64,000 bases of DNA from Rhizobium leguminosarum (GTDB lineage: Bacteria > Pseudomonadota > Alphaproteobacteria > Rhizobiales > Rhizobiaceae): assembly GCF_001679785.1 (NCBI RefSeq), contig NZ_CP016290.1:248001-312000 (forward strand), in the 5' to 3' direction. This document shows positions 9,198 to 18,655 of this stretch, in pieces (position 1 is the first letter of the stretch; the number at the start of each line of letters is the position of its first letter). The notes under the pieces were generated by a model that saw nothing but the letters and a program-made list of their open reading frames with translations, did no database searches and had not been told where the DNA came from. Made by a program: the position numbers and the translations under genes.

Positions 9198-11118
9198 GAT
9201 TGCGCTCGCCGTCATGCCTGCGGCGTTGATGATCCTGGTCGTCATCGGAATGACCGGGATCGAGCAGTGGCTTTCCGGTTTCGACAAGACCGAGGCCGCG
9301 CGACTGGCATGGGGGCGGACGGGCATCGCATTGCCCTATGTGGCGAGTGCGGCGATCGGAGTTCTGTTGCTGTTTTCGAGCGCCGGCTCGATCAATATCA
9401 AGCAGGCAGGTTGGGGCGTCGTCGCGGGATCGAGTGGGACAATCCTGGTCGCAGCAGTCCGCGAAACAGTGCGGCTTTCCGGTTTCATGAAGACGGTACC
9501 CGCCGACAAGACGGTCTTGGCCTATCTCGATCCGGCAACGTCGATCGGAGCGAGTACGGCGCTCTTGGGTGCCTGCTTCGCACTCCGCGTGGCGCTTATC
9601 GGCAATGCGGCATTCGCAAGGGCCGAGCCAAAACGCATTCAGGGCAAGCGGGCGCTCCATGGCGAAGCGGATTGGATGAAACTGACGGAAGCAGCAAAGC
9701 TGTTTCCCGATGCTGGTGGAATCGTCATCGGCGAGCGCTATCGGGTCGACAAGGACAGTGTCGGGAGCCAAGCGTTTCGAGCCGACAGCGCTGAGACGTG
9801 GGGTGCCGGCGGCAAGTCGCCGTTGCTGTGCTTCGATGGCTCGTTCGGCTCGTCGCACGGGATCGTCTTTGCCGGTTCCGGTGGCTTCAAGACGACGTCG
9901 GTGACGATCCCGACGGCGCTCAAATGGGGCGGCACGCTGATCGTGCTCGATCCATCGAACGAGATCGCACCGATGGTCTCCGCGCATCGCAGCGGAGCGG
10001 GAAGGGATGTATTCGTCCTCGATCCAAGGAAGCCTGGCATCGGTTTTAACGTGCTGGACTGGGTCGGTCGTTTCGGCGGGACGAAGGAAGAGGATATTGC
10101 CTCGGTCGCCTCATGGATCATGAGCGACAGCGGAGGCGCGCGTGGTGTCCGTGACGACTTCTTTCGCGCTTCGGCGCTGCAACTGCTGACAGCGCTGATC
10201 GCCGATGTCTGCCTGTCCGGTCACACGGATGAGCACGACCAGACGCTTCGGCAGGTACGCATGAATCTATCGGAACCTGAGCCGACATTGCGCAAGCGGC
10301 TGCAAGACATCTACGACAATTCGGGCTCGGATTTTGTGAAGGAAAACGTCGCAGCCTTCGTCAACATGACGCCGGAAACCTTCTCCGGCGTCTACGCCAA
10401 CGCGGTCAAGGAAACACACTGGCTTTCCTATCCGAACTACGCGGCCCTGGTATCGGGAAAGAAGTTCGCGACCAACGACATCGCGGCCGGCAATACGGAC
10501 GTCTTCATCAACATAGACCTCAAGACATTGGAGACCCATTCCGGTCTTGCGCGCGTCATCATCGGCTCGTTTCTCAATGCGATCTACAACCGCGAAGGAC
10601 AGATCAAGGGGCGCGCGCTGTTTCTCCTCGATGAGGTCGCACGCCTCGGCTACATGCGGATCATAGAGACCGCGCGCGATGCCGGTCGCAAATACGGCAT
10701 CACGCTGACGATGATCTATCAGTCGATCGGCCAGATGCGCGAAACCTATGGCGGCCGCGACGCGGCAAGCAAGTGGTTCGAGAGTGCCAGCTGGATTTCG
10801 TTTGCCGCGATCAATGATCCCGAAACCGCCGATTACATCTCCCGACGCTGCGGCATGACCACGGTCGAGATCGACCAGGTGAGCCGGAGTTTCCAGGCAA
10901 AGGGATCATCGCGGACACACTCGAAGCAGCTCGCTGCCAGACCACTCATTCAGCCCCATGAAGTTCTGCGCATACGTGCCGACGAACAGATCGTCTTCAC
11001 CGCAGGAAACGCGCCGCTCCGATGCGGACGAGCCATCTGGTTCCGGCGCGACGACATGAAGGCATGCGTCGGCACGAACAGGTTTCACATGATCGGGGAT
11101 ACGCCAAAGTCTGCATGA
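9184..11118 (+). CDS. traG: TraG type IV coupling protein (VirD4 family)
   Basis: A 644-residue coupling ATPase. The start chosen is the ATG at 9184, which overlaps traD. The upstream 25 codons of the longer frame lie in traD. Two or more N-terminal membrane segments (about residues 5-25, 45-65 and 95-120) are followed by Walker [10 protein letters not shown] near residue 228 and the Walker B region [13 protein letters not shown] near residue 482. It docks the TraA-bound DNA strand to the mating channel at the inner membrane. No mating-pair-formation genes are in the window, so the partner secretion system lies elsewhere or is supplied by another replicon. Confidence 0.93.
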   Translation: MTINRIALAVMPAALMILVVIGMTGIEQWLSGFDKTEAARLAWGRTGIALPYVASAAIGVLLLFSSAGSINIKQAGWGVVAGSSGTILVAAVRETVRLSGFMKTVPADKTVLAYLDPATSIGASTALLGACFALRVALIGNAAFARAEPKRIQGKRALHGEADWMKLTEAAKLFPDAGGIVIGERYRVDKDSVGSQAFRADSAETWGAGGKSPLLCFDGSFGSSHGIVFAGSGGFKTTSVTIPTALKWGGTLIVLDPSNEIAPMVSAHRSGAGRDVFVLDPRKPGIGFNVLDWVGRFGGTKEEDIASVASWIMSDSGGARGVRDDFFRASALQLLTALIADVCLSGHTDEHDQTLRQVRMNLSEPEPTLRKRLQDIYDNSGSDFVKENVAAFVNMTPETFSGVYANAVKETHWLSYPNYAALVSGKKFATNDIAAGNTDVFINIDLKTLETHSGLARVIIGSFLNAIYNREGQIKGRALFLLDEVARLGYMRIIETARDAGRKYGITLTMIYQSIGQMRETYGGRDAASKWFESASWISFAAINDPETADYISRRCGMTTVEIDQVSRSFQAKGSSRTHSKQLAARPLIQPHEVLRIRADEQIVFTAGNAPLRCGRAIWFRRDDMKACVGTNRFHMIGDTPKSA

Positions 11119-11417
11119 TCCAAGCCGGCGCGCGGTGCAACCGAGCAAGGCTGATCCAGAAAAATGAAGAGTATCGGAGAAATCAGCATAGCGACGCCCG
11201 ACGGGCGAGATTTCGGGAATTCTCGTCGTGCGATGGGTGGGAAACAGGGCAGCCGCAGGAGCCTCAACATAGTGGCCCGAAGGGGAGGCGGGATCGACTG
11301 CCCCCGCCCGTCGCTCACCATTTTGCAGGCCACACCGCAGCCCGGAGCCAAGCTCCTCCGTAAACGCAGATGAAACCGGGTCCGACATAGGCTGAGGCGA
11401 AACGAGGGGATCGGAAA

Positions 11418-12004
11418 GTGGCGAAATCAAATGTGATTCCGTTTAGAAAGCCGCCGAAGGCCGGAGGCGGTCGCGACCGGCAGCGCGCGGGTGGAGGACT
11501 GCTGAGATCTGGGCGGAACAGATGGCGTAAACGCTCGACGGCAGTTCTATGCACCGTAATCATTGCTGTGGGGGGTTGGCTTGCCTATGGCGGCGCCGAC
11601 GTTCTCCCCGATCTCGCCACTTTGGCCAAGAAACCGACGACGGATTCATTGTCGACCGCATTTTCGATCTGCGACGGAAGCCATCGAGCAAACTGCGTCG
11701 TCGACGGCGACACATTCTGGTTCAAGGCGAGAAAATCCGCATCGCCGACATCGATACGCCTGAACTCAGCCCGCCCCGGTGCGAGGCGGAACGGATAAAG
11801 GGTGAGGCGGCAAAATCCCGCCTGCTGACGCTGCTCAACGCTGGAAAATTCTCGCTAGCGGCCGGGTTCCGTGACGAAGACAAATATGGACGCAAACTGC
11901 GAACCGTATTTCGTGCAGGCAATTCGCTGGGCGATGCCTTGATCAAGGAAGGGCTTGCTCGATCATGGAATGGTGCCCGACACGGCTGGTGCCAGGGCGG
12001 GTGA
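11418..12004 (+). pseudogene. Thermonuclease-like (SNase) secreted/membrane nuclease, frameshifted
   Basis: A GTG at 11418 opens a frame with a basic N-terminus, one membrane segment (about residues 42-60) and CVVDGDTFWF, the start of a staphylococcal-nuclease fold. The frame then breaks. Shifting by one base at about 11721 (TGGTTTCAAGG instead of TGGTTCAAGG) restores QGEKIRIADIDTPEL and the rest of the domain to 12004, including DKYGRKLR and the C-terminal EGLARSW. One T is missing, by decay or sequencing error. Similar genes follow traG on rhizobial plasmids. The protein would have been a membrane-anchored periplasmic nuclease. Confidence 0.8.
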
Positions 12005-12047
12005 CAGCCATCATCACCTTCTCTGCACGGGAGAGGGATAGGGGTTT

Positions 12048-12160
12048 GGGGAAAGGGAGGAGGGAACCGTCCCCTTTCCCCATGGAGGAAGTTTGAAGGA
12101 GGGGCGTTGCCCTTCCTTCATGGGGTGAGGTTGAGAGGGGCGGCAGAGCCCCCCTTTCAT
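12048..12160 (+). terminator. Tandem stem-loops downstream of the traCDG-nuclease unit
   Basis: Three hairpins lie in a row: GGGGAAAGGG / CCCTTTCCCC at 12048-12081, one built from TGAAGGA / TCCTTCA at about 12093-12121, and one around GGGGCGGCAGAGCCCC ending in CTTT near 12135-12158. They lie directly after the end of the nuclease frame. The last has a short T run, so termination of the rightward tra transcript is the simplest role. No coding sequence is evident at 12005-12244. Confidence 0.5.
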
Positions 12161-12204
12161 AGCCGCTCCGCTCGGTCGATCCGGCTGGAGCGGCTCACGC
12201 GAAA

Positions 12205-12238
12205 GGCAAAGACCAGAGGCGACAAGCCGCCTCTGGTC
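12205..12238 (-). terminator. Intrinsic terminator of the gene at 12245-12559
   Basis: A perfect 11-base stem, GACCAGAGGCG at 12211-12221 and CGCCTCTGGTC at 12228-12238, lies just past the stop codon of the minus-strand gene. On that strand the stem is followed by TTTGCCTTT, so it looks like a Rho-independent terminator. Confidence 0.75.
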
Positions 12239-12244
12239 TCGACC

Positions 12245-12559
12245 TCAGTCGCTCGGATCGAAAGGCTCTTTGTCCTCAAGGCCGACATGCCATCGTTTGT
12301 CGGACCACCGCGACGGGAGGTAGATCTCATCACCACCGAAGTGCGCAATGATGATCTCGCTGGCCTCGTGGAACAAACCGAAATCGACCTTGTTGTCGAC
12401 TGCCCAAAGCAGCGCTGAAGACAGAAACTCCCGCGAGATATCGGCGGGAAGATGCACTTCCGCATCGAAATTTCCGCGCAAGCGTTCAAGCCAATCCGGC
12501 TGTTGATCCGGCCGCTTCTGATCTTCTTCAACCACACCAGTGATTTGATGCTTTGTCAT
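12245..12559 (-). CDS. Conserved hypothetical protein of the leading region
   Basis: A 104-residue acidic protein. The start at 12559 (MTKHQITGVVEEDQ) is preceded by AGGAG at good spacing; the longer open frame upstream runs into the group II intron and is not coding. I see no catalytic motif. The middle (FLSSALLWAVDNKVDFGLF) looks like a compact helical domain. I do not recognise a family with a known role. It is followed by a clean intrinsic terminator, so it forms a single-gene unit. The group II intron at 12727 sits in its upstream region and may have separated it from its promoter. Confidence 0.65.
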   Translation of the reverse strand: MTKHQITGVVEEDQKRPDQQPDWLERLRGNFDAEVHLPADISREFLSSALLWAVDNKVDFGLFHEASEIIIAHFGGDEIYLPSRWSDKRWHVGLEDKEPFDPSD

Positions 12560-12726
12560 CAGAGTCTCCTTTTCGTTTTCTGACGAACGGTGTCCGCACC
12601 GTAGTCCGTGAGGGGTCAGGGACCGCGGAACGCGGCCGCCCTGCGGCGAGCGGAGGAACCGATTTTCTCTGTGCCGCTTGCGGCGTTGGGAAAATTGGAG
12701 GGGGCCGCGATGTCCTTGACGCCGGA

Positions 12727-14909
12727 GTGCGACCTGAAAGTCGCATGAATCTCTGTTTCGAGAGGAGAACACGTAATGTGAACTTTACGAAACCGACCGT
12801 TCCATCGGTCGTTCCCTACCCGAACATGCGAAGTTGGCAACGACTTCGTGTGGAGCTTCGGGGACAACGTAACCACCGGGTTGACCGGTCCACCGAACCG
12901 TGAGGCGAAGTGGAAACTGCCAGCACAAAGGCGGTGAGGTGCAAGGGATGAGCAATGACGACCAACACAAGTGAACTTCCGATAAACGCCGTAACAAGGA
13001 ACAAGCCAAATGTGCTGATAGGCTTGAACCAAAAGGTGTGCAGCAAGGTGTGGTCCTTTCCGGTTGGACCTCCATGGACGGAAAGCTGCCGGCGAATAGG
13101 AAGGGTCCGACTGGCTCTGAGATTCATGCGGAACAGGGTAAGCCCATAGCGCTGCCGGTAACGGCAGGCGAACCGTAAGGAACGCCGTTGGTGTTGTGGG
13201 TAAAGGAAGGCGGAGAAAGCGAAGGCCCGGCTGTAATGGTCGGGATACGGGCTGCAACATCGCCCGACACGAAAGTGGGCAGACTTCCGCCCGGTCATTC
13301 ATGGCGAGAGAACATGATTAATTGCTGGACGAGGAAAAGCAGATGACGGCAATCGATGCGAAAGCAGCGAATGCTGGTGCGTCCTCGCACGGAGGGCAGA
13401 TGTGGGATCAGACAGACTGGTCGCAGATTGAAGCAACCGTGAAGCGACTTCAAGTGCGTATCGCCAAGGCCACTCGCGAAGGCCGAAGGGGCAAGGTAAA
13501 AGCCTTGCAACGTCTGCTGACCCGCTCGCACAACGGCAAGATGCTGGCTGTGAAGCGGGTGACGGGGAATCGCGGCAAGAAAACGCCGGGAGTGGACGGA
13601 GAAATCTGGACAACCCCCGTGGCCAGATGGAAGGGAGTAATGTCGTTGCGGCATCACGGCTACCGTACGATGCCGTTGCGACGCGTTTATATTCCCAAGA
13701 GTAACGGCAAGAAGCGCCCGCTCGGGATACCCCGTATGCTATGCCGCGCGATGCAAGCCTTATGGAAGCTTGCGCTGGAACCAGTGACGGAGACCTTGGC
13801 GGACCCGAATTCCTATGGATTTCGGCCCAAACGCTCGACAGCCGACGCCATTGAGCAGTGCTTCATCACGTTGGCAAGGCGAAAGTCCGCCACGTGGATT
13901 CTAGAGGGCGATATCAAAAGCTGTTTCGATGAAATCAGCCATGATTACATCCTCGAGCATATGCCTATGGACAAGGCGATCCTGCGGAAGTGGCTTCAAG
14001 CTGGCTACATTGAAGAGGGAACTCTGTTCGAGACGCGGGCGGGAACCCCGCAAGGGGGCGTGATTTCGCCCACAATCGCTAACAGAGTGTTGGACGGGCT
14101 TGAGGCCGCAGTCGATGCAAGCGTGGGATCGTCGAAATCCACGTACCGAAAAGCCAAACCCCACGTCATCCGTTATGCCGACGACTTTATTGTAACCAGT
14201 GCATCGAAAGAAGTGCTGGAACACAAGGTCTTGCCGGCGATCAGGAAATACCTGGCTGTTCGCGGACTGGAACTCTCGGACGAGAAAACCAGAATCACGA
14301 ACATTGCGGATGGTTTCGATTTTCTGGGCCAGAATGTGCGAAAGTACAACGGCAAACTCCTCATCACGCCGTCCAAACACAGCGTCAAGGCGCTGCTGGA
14401 TAAGGTCCGGAGAATCATCAAAGGCAACGCTGCCATCGCGCAGGAGGGATTGATACGAATGCTGAACCCGATCATGCGGGGATGGGCGATGTATCACCGC
14501 CATGTCGTGGCGAAGGCGACCTTCTCTTCGATAGACTTCTACATCTGGCGCATGCTCTGGAGATGGGCGTGCAGACGACACCCCAACAAAGGAGCACGGT
14601 GGATCAGGAGAAGGTATTTCCGGGTCAACGGTAGCCAATCATGGGATTTCAACACGGCAGACGCCAAGTATGGGCTTGTCCGCGCGGCGGCTGTCTCAGT
14701 CAAGAGGCACGCCAAAATCCCGGCGTTGGCGAGCCCGTTCGATCCCACATGGGATGCCTACTTCGACCGCCGTCAGAACGCGAAACATACCGCCGGGGAG
14801 CCCGGTGTCACAACGTGGCGCTGGAGAATGGCTTGAGCCGGGTGCGAAGTGATCCGCACGCCCGGTTCTTAGGGGGCGGCGGGGCAGCAATGCCCCGCTG
14901 CTACCCGAC
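12727..14909 (+). mobile_element. Group II intron
   Basis: The left end is placed at GTGCG (12727), the canonical 5' end of group II introns. The right end is set by a domain V sequence at about 14834-14869 (GAGCCGGGTGCG ... CGCACGCCCGGTTC) followed by a domain VI stem with a bulged A and the end CTACCCGAC at 14901-14909. The total is about 2.18 kb with the intron-encoded protein in the 3' half of the RNA, the usual layout. The intron RNA self-splices and moves by target-primed reverse transcription with its protein. It lies in the gap upstream of a small minus-strand gene. Boundaries are good to a few bases. Confidence 0.85.
13343..14836 (+). CDS. ltrA: Group II intron reverse transcriptase/maturase
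   Basis: A 497-residue intron-encoded protein starting at the ATG at 13343 after GAGGAAAAG. The reverse-transcriptase blocks are in order: PLGIPRMLCRAMQALW, NSYGFRPKRSTADAI, GDIKSCFDEISHDYIL, GTPQGGVISPTIAN and the catalytic YADD at VIRYADDFIV. The maturase (X) domain follows, with GWAMYHRHVVAKATF and WRWACRRHPNKGARW. No HNH endonuclease zinc motif follows, so this is an endonuclease-minus type that would use nascent strands at replication forks or ssDNA as primer. No internal stop is seen, so splicing and mobility could be retained. Confidence 0.93.
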   Translation: MTAIDAKAANAGASSHGGQMWDQTDWSQIEATVKRLQVRIAKATREGRRGKVKALQRLLTRSHNGKMLAVKRVTGNRGKKTPGVDGEIWTTPVARWKGVMSLRHHGYRTMPLRRVYIPKSNGKKRPLGIPRMLCRAMQALWKLALEPVTETLADPNSYGFRPKRSTADAIEQCFITLARRKSATWILEGDIKSCFDEISHDYILEHMPMDKAILRKWLQAGYIEEGTLFETRAGTPQGGVISPTIANRVLDGLEAAVDASVGSSKSTYRKAKPHVIRYADDFIVTSASKEVLEHKVLPAIRKYLAVRGLELSDEKTRITNIADGFDFLGQNVRKYNGKLLITPSKHSVKALLDKVRRIIKGNAAIAQEGLIRMLNPIMRGWAMYHRHVVAKATFSSIDFYIWRMLWRWACRRHPNKGARWIRRRYFRVNGSQSWDFNTADAKYGLVRAAAVSVKRHAKIPALASPFDPTWDAYFDRRQNAKHTAGEPGVTTWRWRMA

Positions 14910-15072
14910 ACGGCGGGTGCAAAATGGGACGTCAGAGAGAGATAGAACCGCGTCCTGAAGGGACGCGACCGCTTGCCATCTCCGATGGCGAGGGGAGGCT
15001 CCGGCTGTCTCCGGACAATGAGATTTCGCAGGGGCATGCTTCTTGCTGCGAGAGGATCGTAACCCGGCTGGG

Positions 15073-15094
15073 CGGAGCCCGCATGCGGGCTCCG
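15073..15094. repeat. Perfect 22-base palindrome
   Basis: The sequence from 15073 to 15094 is its own reverse complement, centred on GCATGC, with arms CGGAGCCCGCA and TGCGGGCTCCG. It is followed by another short dyad (GTCGC-GGT-GCGAC). It lies in a gene-poor stretch after the intron. It could be a protein-binding site or a cruciform/stem-loop. No T run marks it as a terminator. Confidence 0.7.
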
Positions 15095-15228
15095 GTCGCG
15101 GTGCGACCAGAGCCGTGCGCCATCAGCGCCTCGCCCAAGCCCCATTCTTCACGAAAATGAATCGGTCGCATCTGTAGGATTCACATATGTCGTTGGACGT
15201 AGCGGCGCCGTGTGACGATCATGCCGGC

Positions 15229-15495
15229 ATGATTTCGCAACCATACCAGCTCTATGTCGAACGAACGGATCCAGCCAAGAACATGGCGCGGTATTATGCC
15301 ATGGAGATCGAGCAGACGATGTTCGGAGAGGCCTGCCTGACCCGGCGATGGGGACGGATCGGCAAGCGTGGACAGGAAAAACAGCATGTGTTCGAACGGG
15401 AGGAGGAAGCGGTTCGCTTGTTCCTTGAGCTCGTGAAGCAAAAACGTGGTCGCGGCTATCGGCCAAAAACAACCTGCCGATATTCGCCGAGCTGA
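15229..15495 (+). CDS. WGR-domain protein
   Basis: An 88-residue protein that is essentially one WGR domain. The start is taken at the ATG at 15229 (MISQPYQLYVERTDPAKN), although 15187 is also open. The family signature is clear: MARYYAMEIEQTMFG, then TRRWGRIGKRGQ, then FEREEEAVRLFLELVKQK. WGR domains bind DNA or nucleic-acid proteins (as in PARPs and polyA polymerases). Stand-alone forms are common on rhizobial plasmids and have no proven role. It is one of the few + strand genes in this leading region. Confidence 0.8.
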   Translation: MISQPYQLYVERTDPAKNMARYYAMEIEQTMFGEACLTRRWGRIGKRGQEKQHVFEREEEAVRLFLELVKQKRGRGYRPKTTCRYSPS

Positions 15496-15557
15496 CGATG
15501 ATTGTGTTCCGCGTTCCAGCTGGTAGAGGAGGGGTCGCTGAAGCGGCCCACGGCGTG

Positions 15558-15731
15558 TTATTCGCGCCGGTTCCAGTCGGTCTCGAACGACGCCTCGATC
15601 TCGACGAAGAACGGAATCTTGATGGCCAGTTTCAGGCCGAGTTTCCCCTTGCGGAAGTAGTGACAGATCACCTTGCCGAGGGTGCGGGGCCGACGGCCGG
15701 TGGCGGTGAGGAACTGAGCGAGCTGTTGCAC
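15558..15731 (-). CDS. Small conserved-looking basic protein
   Basis: A 57-residue protein beginning at a GTG at 15731 (VQQLAQFLTATGRRPRTL). The start is supported by AGGAG eight bases upstream. The longer frame to 15851 lacks a ribosome-binding site. It is basic, with a segment LGLKLAIKIPFFVEIEASF in the second half that would make beta strands. I do not recognise the family. It sits in the string of small minus-strand genes between the intron and the ardC-like gene. Confidence 0.5.
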   Translation of the reverse strand: MQQLAQFLTATGRRPRTLGKVICHYFRKGKLGLKLAIKIPFFVEIEASFETDWNRRE

Positions 15732-16024
15732 GGTATTTTCTCCTTTCGAAATGCGGATATCGCGGGGATAGGCCGCATGGCGGACAAGGAGGGACGCACC
15801 TGAAAGGCCGAAACGAGAGTGAAGAACCTGCCAGCGCCAAGAATCTGGCACGCGAGGAGCCGCAATGCGGCGGGGAAAATTCTGGCGCCGGCAGGTTGCG
15901 GGCGACGGACGGGATGCAGCATCCCCGATGTCGATGACGGTAGATCGAAAGGAGAGTCGCAGCGGATCGCCCCTCTCGGGATCCTGGATGCCGGCGGTCC
16001 CCCGGTGCTGGTGGTATGCCGCCC

Positions 16025-16186
16025 TCAGAAGGGCGGCTCGGCGTCGATGGAACCGTCCTGTTCGCCAAGCATCATGATCAGCTCGGCCTGGGCGATTTCG
16101 AGCTCGGCTTCGATCTCGCGGCGCTCGGCGGGCTCGATGCAGGCGTTCAGCTCGGCGCGCAGTTCTTCGATTTGTTGTTCGATCAT
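16025..16186 (-). CDS. Small acidic coiled-coil protein
   Basis: A 53-residue protein starting at the ATG at 16186 (MIEQQIEELRAELNACIE). AGGAG is six bases away from this ATG, whereas the in-frame ATG at 16192 touches the AGGAG, so the inner start is preferred. The sequence is almost wholly helical with heptad-like Leu/Ile spacing and ends in a short disordered tail (DAEPPF). Its function is unknown. Such tiny genes are frequent beside DUF736 genes on rhizobial plasmids, but I cannot name a family. Confidence 0.55.
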   Translation of the reverse strand: MIEQQIEELRAELNACIEPAERREIEAELEIAQAELIMMLGEQDGSIDAEPPF

Positions 16187-16451
16187 CGTCATCTCCTTGA
16201 TGTTTGAGAAAGATGACGCCCGCCGGCGTGGCGGTGGGTCAGGGTCAAGGATCGCGCATGCGACCGCCAGCGGCGGTGAGTGGGGGAGCCGAAATGCGCC
16301 GGCATTTTGGGGGAACCGCTCGTCCTTGAGGCTGTCCCGGCTCCAGGGCACGATGGGCCCGATATGAGCAGACCCCCACCTCTCCGTATGGCACCCTAAA
16401 AGTCGGCCGCGGGCTCGACGCCCGTTGCCGGCTTTCTCAAAGCGGCCAGTT

Positions 16452-16474
16452 GGCCCCGCCTCGGTGGCGGGGCC
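16452..16474. terminator. Hairpin downstream of the DUF736 gene
   Basis: A perfect 9-base stem, GGCCCCGCC at 16452-16460 and GGCGGGGCC at 16466-16474, lies 11 bases beyond the stop of the minus-strand DUF736 gene. The only T-rich run (TTGTT) is on the plus side. It may stop or stabilise the minus-strand transcript. Confidence 0.45.
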
Positions 16475-16485
16475 TTGTTGGGATC

Positions 16486-16797
16486 TCAATCCCGATTGGG
16501 GCGGGACCAGATCAACTGGTAGCCGTCCTCGCCTTCGACCTCGGAGAGCGTTGCGTAGATCGGGGCGGGGAAGCTCGGGTCGTCCAGCTTGACCGAGAGA
16601 TAGTCGCGGTCGCTCTCGCCGGAGCGCTTCTGCCAAGCCGCACCCAACTCGACATTGCCGGCGTAGATGCGGAAGTGCGGGCCCTTGTCGGAGGGGCTGT
16701 CGACGCGGGCGATGCGGGCCTTGACATTGAGTGCGAGGGTGCGGATCGAGCCGGTGAAGCCGTTTTCGTTTGCGGTGAAAGTGCCGATGGTAGCCAT
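16486..16797 (-). CDS. DUF736 family protein
   Basis: A 103-residue protein from the ATG at 16797. The DUF736 signature is easy to read: [18 protein letters not shown] at the start, then [18 protein letters not shown] and the end [14 protein letters not shown]...LIWSR. The family is widespread on alphaproteobacterial plasmids and integrative elements, close to conjugation or partition genes. No activity is proven. The fold is likely a small beta-rich domain. It is the first gene encountered upstream of a 450-base gene-free leader rich in inverted repeats. Confidence 0.88.
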   Translation of the reverse strand: MATIGTFTANENGFTGSIRTLALNVKARIARVDSPSDKGPHFRIYAGNVELGAAWQKRSGESDRDYLSVKLDDPSFPAPIYATLSEVEGEDGYQLIWSRPNRD

Positions 16798-17249
16798 TGT
16801 CTGTTCCTTTCGGTTGTTTCGGGCCGCGCCCTTCGCGGCCTCGATGGCTGTCGTAAAGATCGGGGACGATCGGACCGCACCTGGAAGGCCGTAATGAAAA
16901 TGGAGGGCGGTCGGGAGGAACTTTGTTGTCGCGCGAGGAATGCGAACGCAGTTCGCAGGGGAAGAAAGTTGCGGACGGCCGTTGCGGGAGAACGATCGAG
17001 GCGAAGCCGGTCTCCGATCAGACATGCCTCATCGAGCCCGCGGAGGGCGTGGCCTATGACAGCGGTGGAAGGAACTTGGTCATGGCCCTCGCCGTACGTT
17101 GTCCCGGCAGAACGGCCCGGCCGCGAAGCCGTTCCCCAGTCTCTAAAGCATAGCGTCGGCTTCGGATGCGACAAACTCGGCCGTCCGGGCAGTTGTCTCC
17201 TCTCATCAACGCAATATTGTCGGGCCGCGATTCGGCGCCTGGAGGATCT
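16798..17249. other. Gene-free leader with GC-rich inverted repeats
   Basis: I find no convincing gene in this stretch. It contains a hairpin built from GGCCGCG and CGCGGCC at about 16823-16843, shortly upstream of the DUF736 gene, and further GC-rich dyads. Comparable leaders precede other minus-strand genes of this region. Confidence 0.4.
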
Positions 17250-17426
17250 ATGCGTCAGCAGACAAAGCCGTTTACCGTCGAAATCAAGCAGTCCCGAAAG
17301 CTGAAAGCCAACGATCGGAAACCATCGATCTGGGGGAGGCTGGACCTCACGTCCGATGAGCATGCGCTTGCGGAGAGAAAGCCGAAAGAGCTGTCGGTCG
17401 TTGCGGGTGACAACGACCGACCTTGA
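17250..17426 (+). CDS. Small basic protein, conserved on rhizobial plasmids
   Basis: A 58-residue protein. The ATG at 17250 has GGAGG four to five bases upstream, which decides the start over 17166. The sequence begins MRQQTKPFTVEIKQSRKLK and includes KPSIWGRLDL, a pattern I associate with small hypothetical proteins of rhizobial plasmids. It is basic at the N-terminus and could bind nucleic acid. It converges with the ardC-like gene, the stop codons being only seven bases apart. Its role is unknown. Confidence 0.6.
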   Translation: MRQQTKPFTVEIKQSRKLKANDRKPSIWGRLDLTSDEHALAERKPKELSVVAGDNDRP

Positions 17427-17432
17427 CGTCTC

Positions 17433-18359
17433 CTACGCGGCCGCTCTCTCGTCGGCCTGAATGGGCTGGAGACCGTGCAGGAAGGCGACAGCACGCTGGG
17501 CATGCGCCGCGGCTCGGAAGATAGTCCGCTTGTCGTCAGATAGAACCTTCAGCCACGAGTCCAGGTAAGACGCATGGTCCGGCCGTGGCTCCAGCTCCGG
17601 TGCGATCCCGAGATCGGCGCATAGGAAGCAACTCCCGAGCTCCGCAATCAGCTCTTCGCGAGCCCGCTCGGTCTTGTCCTTCGTATAGTGGCTAAGATCG
17701 CGATCGACGCGATCGGGGCGCGCAGTCCAATGGCAACTTTCGTGACTGAGCGTGGCCACGTAGGACGCCGCGTCTCGGAATGTCTCGAACGGCGGCATCT
17801 GGATGTGGTCCGTGATAGGCGAATAATAGGCCTGCGCGCCACCATGCCGAATGACAGCGCCCGTGTTGCGGAAAAAGCGATCGGCGTGCTCGATGTGCTC
17901 GATCGCATCGAGCACCGGGGTCGGTGGGTGATGATAGTGTTCGGGCAGCCCATCGATCTGCTCGACATTGAAGACCGTGTATGCTTTCAGGAACGGGATC
18001 TCCCGGTCGACTTCTCCACCATTGCCGTCCGCCTCGGACTTGGTGAAGCGGCTGGCGAAGACGACGGTTGAACCGGTCTCGCCCTTTCGCACCGCCGCCC
18101 CCAGTTCAAGCGCCTGCTTGAAGGTCATCCACATGGGTGAAGTGAAGCCGCGCGCCATCCCCTCCGACCATAACAAGAGAATGTTCATGCCCGAATAGGG
18201 CTGACCGTTGTGGCGCAGCGGCCGGGTAATCCGGCCATTGGTGTTGGCCGCGTGCCATGGCTTCATCCAGGGTTTTACGCCCTTTTCAAGGTCGGTGACG
18301 ATCCTATCCGTGATCCGCGCATAGATGTCGGCGCGTTCGCCTTCGGCTTTCCTGCTCAT
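17433..18359 (-). CDS. ardC: ArdC-like antirestriction protein (ssDNA-binding + zincin metallopeptidase)
   Basis: A 308-residue protein from the ATG at 18359 (AAGGA upstream; the ATG at 18389 is also open). The N-terminal half is the ArdC ssDNA-binding domain (YARITDRIVTDLEKGVKPW, then GMNILLLW). The C-terminal half has the zincin motif HESCHW at about 206-211, with downstream acidic residues for the third ligand. ArdC proteins of conjugative plasmids protect incoming ssDNA from restriction in the recipient. The gene lies in the predicted leading region and uses the transferred strand as template, which fits early expression. Confidence 0.88.
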   Translation of the reverse strand: MSRKAEGERADIYARITDRIVTDLEKGVKPWMKPWHAANTNGRITRPLRHNGQPYSGMNILLLWSEGMARGFTSPMWMTFKQALELGAAVRKGETGSTVVFASRFTKSEADGNGGEVDREIPFLKAYTVFNVEQIDGLPEHYHHPPTPVLDAIEHIEHADRFFRNTGAVIRHGGAQAYYSPITDHIQMPPFETFRDAASYVATLSHESCHWTARPDRVDRDLSHYTKDKTERAREELIAELGSCFLCADLGIAPELEPRPDHASYLDSWLKVLSDDKRTIFRAAAHAQRAVAFLHGLQPIQADERAAA

Positions 18360-18576
18360 GTCCTTATCCTTCGTTTGAGGCCGCGCCATCGCGACCCCGT
18401 CGCGGAGGTCCGAAGGCAGGAGCGATCAGGCGGCTCGCGGCACCGGAACGGCCAGAACGGAGTGGAGGACGGCGAAGCCGTTGCGGCTGACCGCCGGCTC
18501 CTGCAGGACCGCCGACCGGGACGGGGCCGGCGTGGCGGGCAGGGTCCTTGTCCTTCCTTTCCTCCCCCTGACATGG

Positions 18577-18607
18577 AAAAGGCCGGTCCCAAAGGAACCG
18601 GCCCGAG
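18577..18607 (-). terminator. Intrinsic terminator of the gene at 18656-19240
   Basis: On the minus strand the sequence reads GGCCGGTTCC-TTT-GGGACCGGCC followed by TTTTCC, a textbook Rho-independent terminator. It lies about 50 bases after the stop of the 194-residue hypothetical protein and before the leader of the ardC-like gene, so the two genes are separate units. Confidence 0.85.
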
Positions 18608-18655
18608 AATTAAGAGAGAGGGAAATGGGCGAGCCGAAGCTCCGCCAAACGCTGC

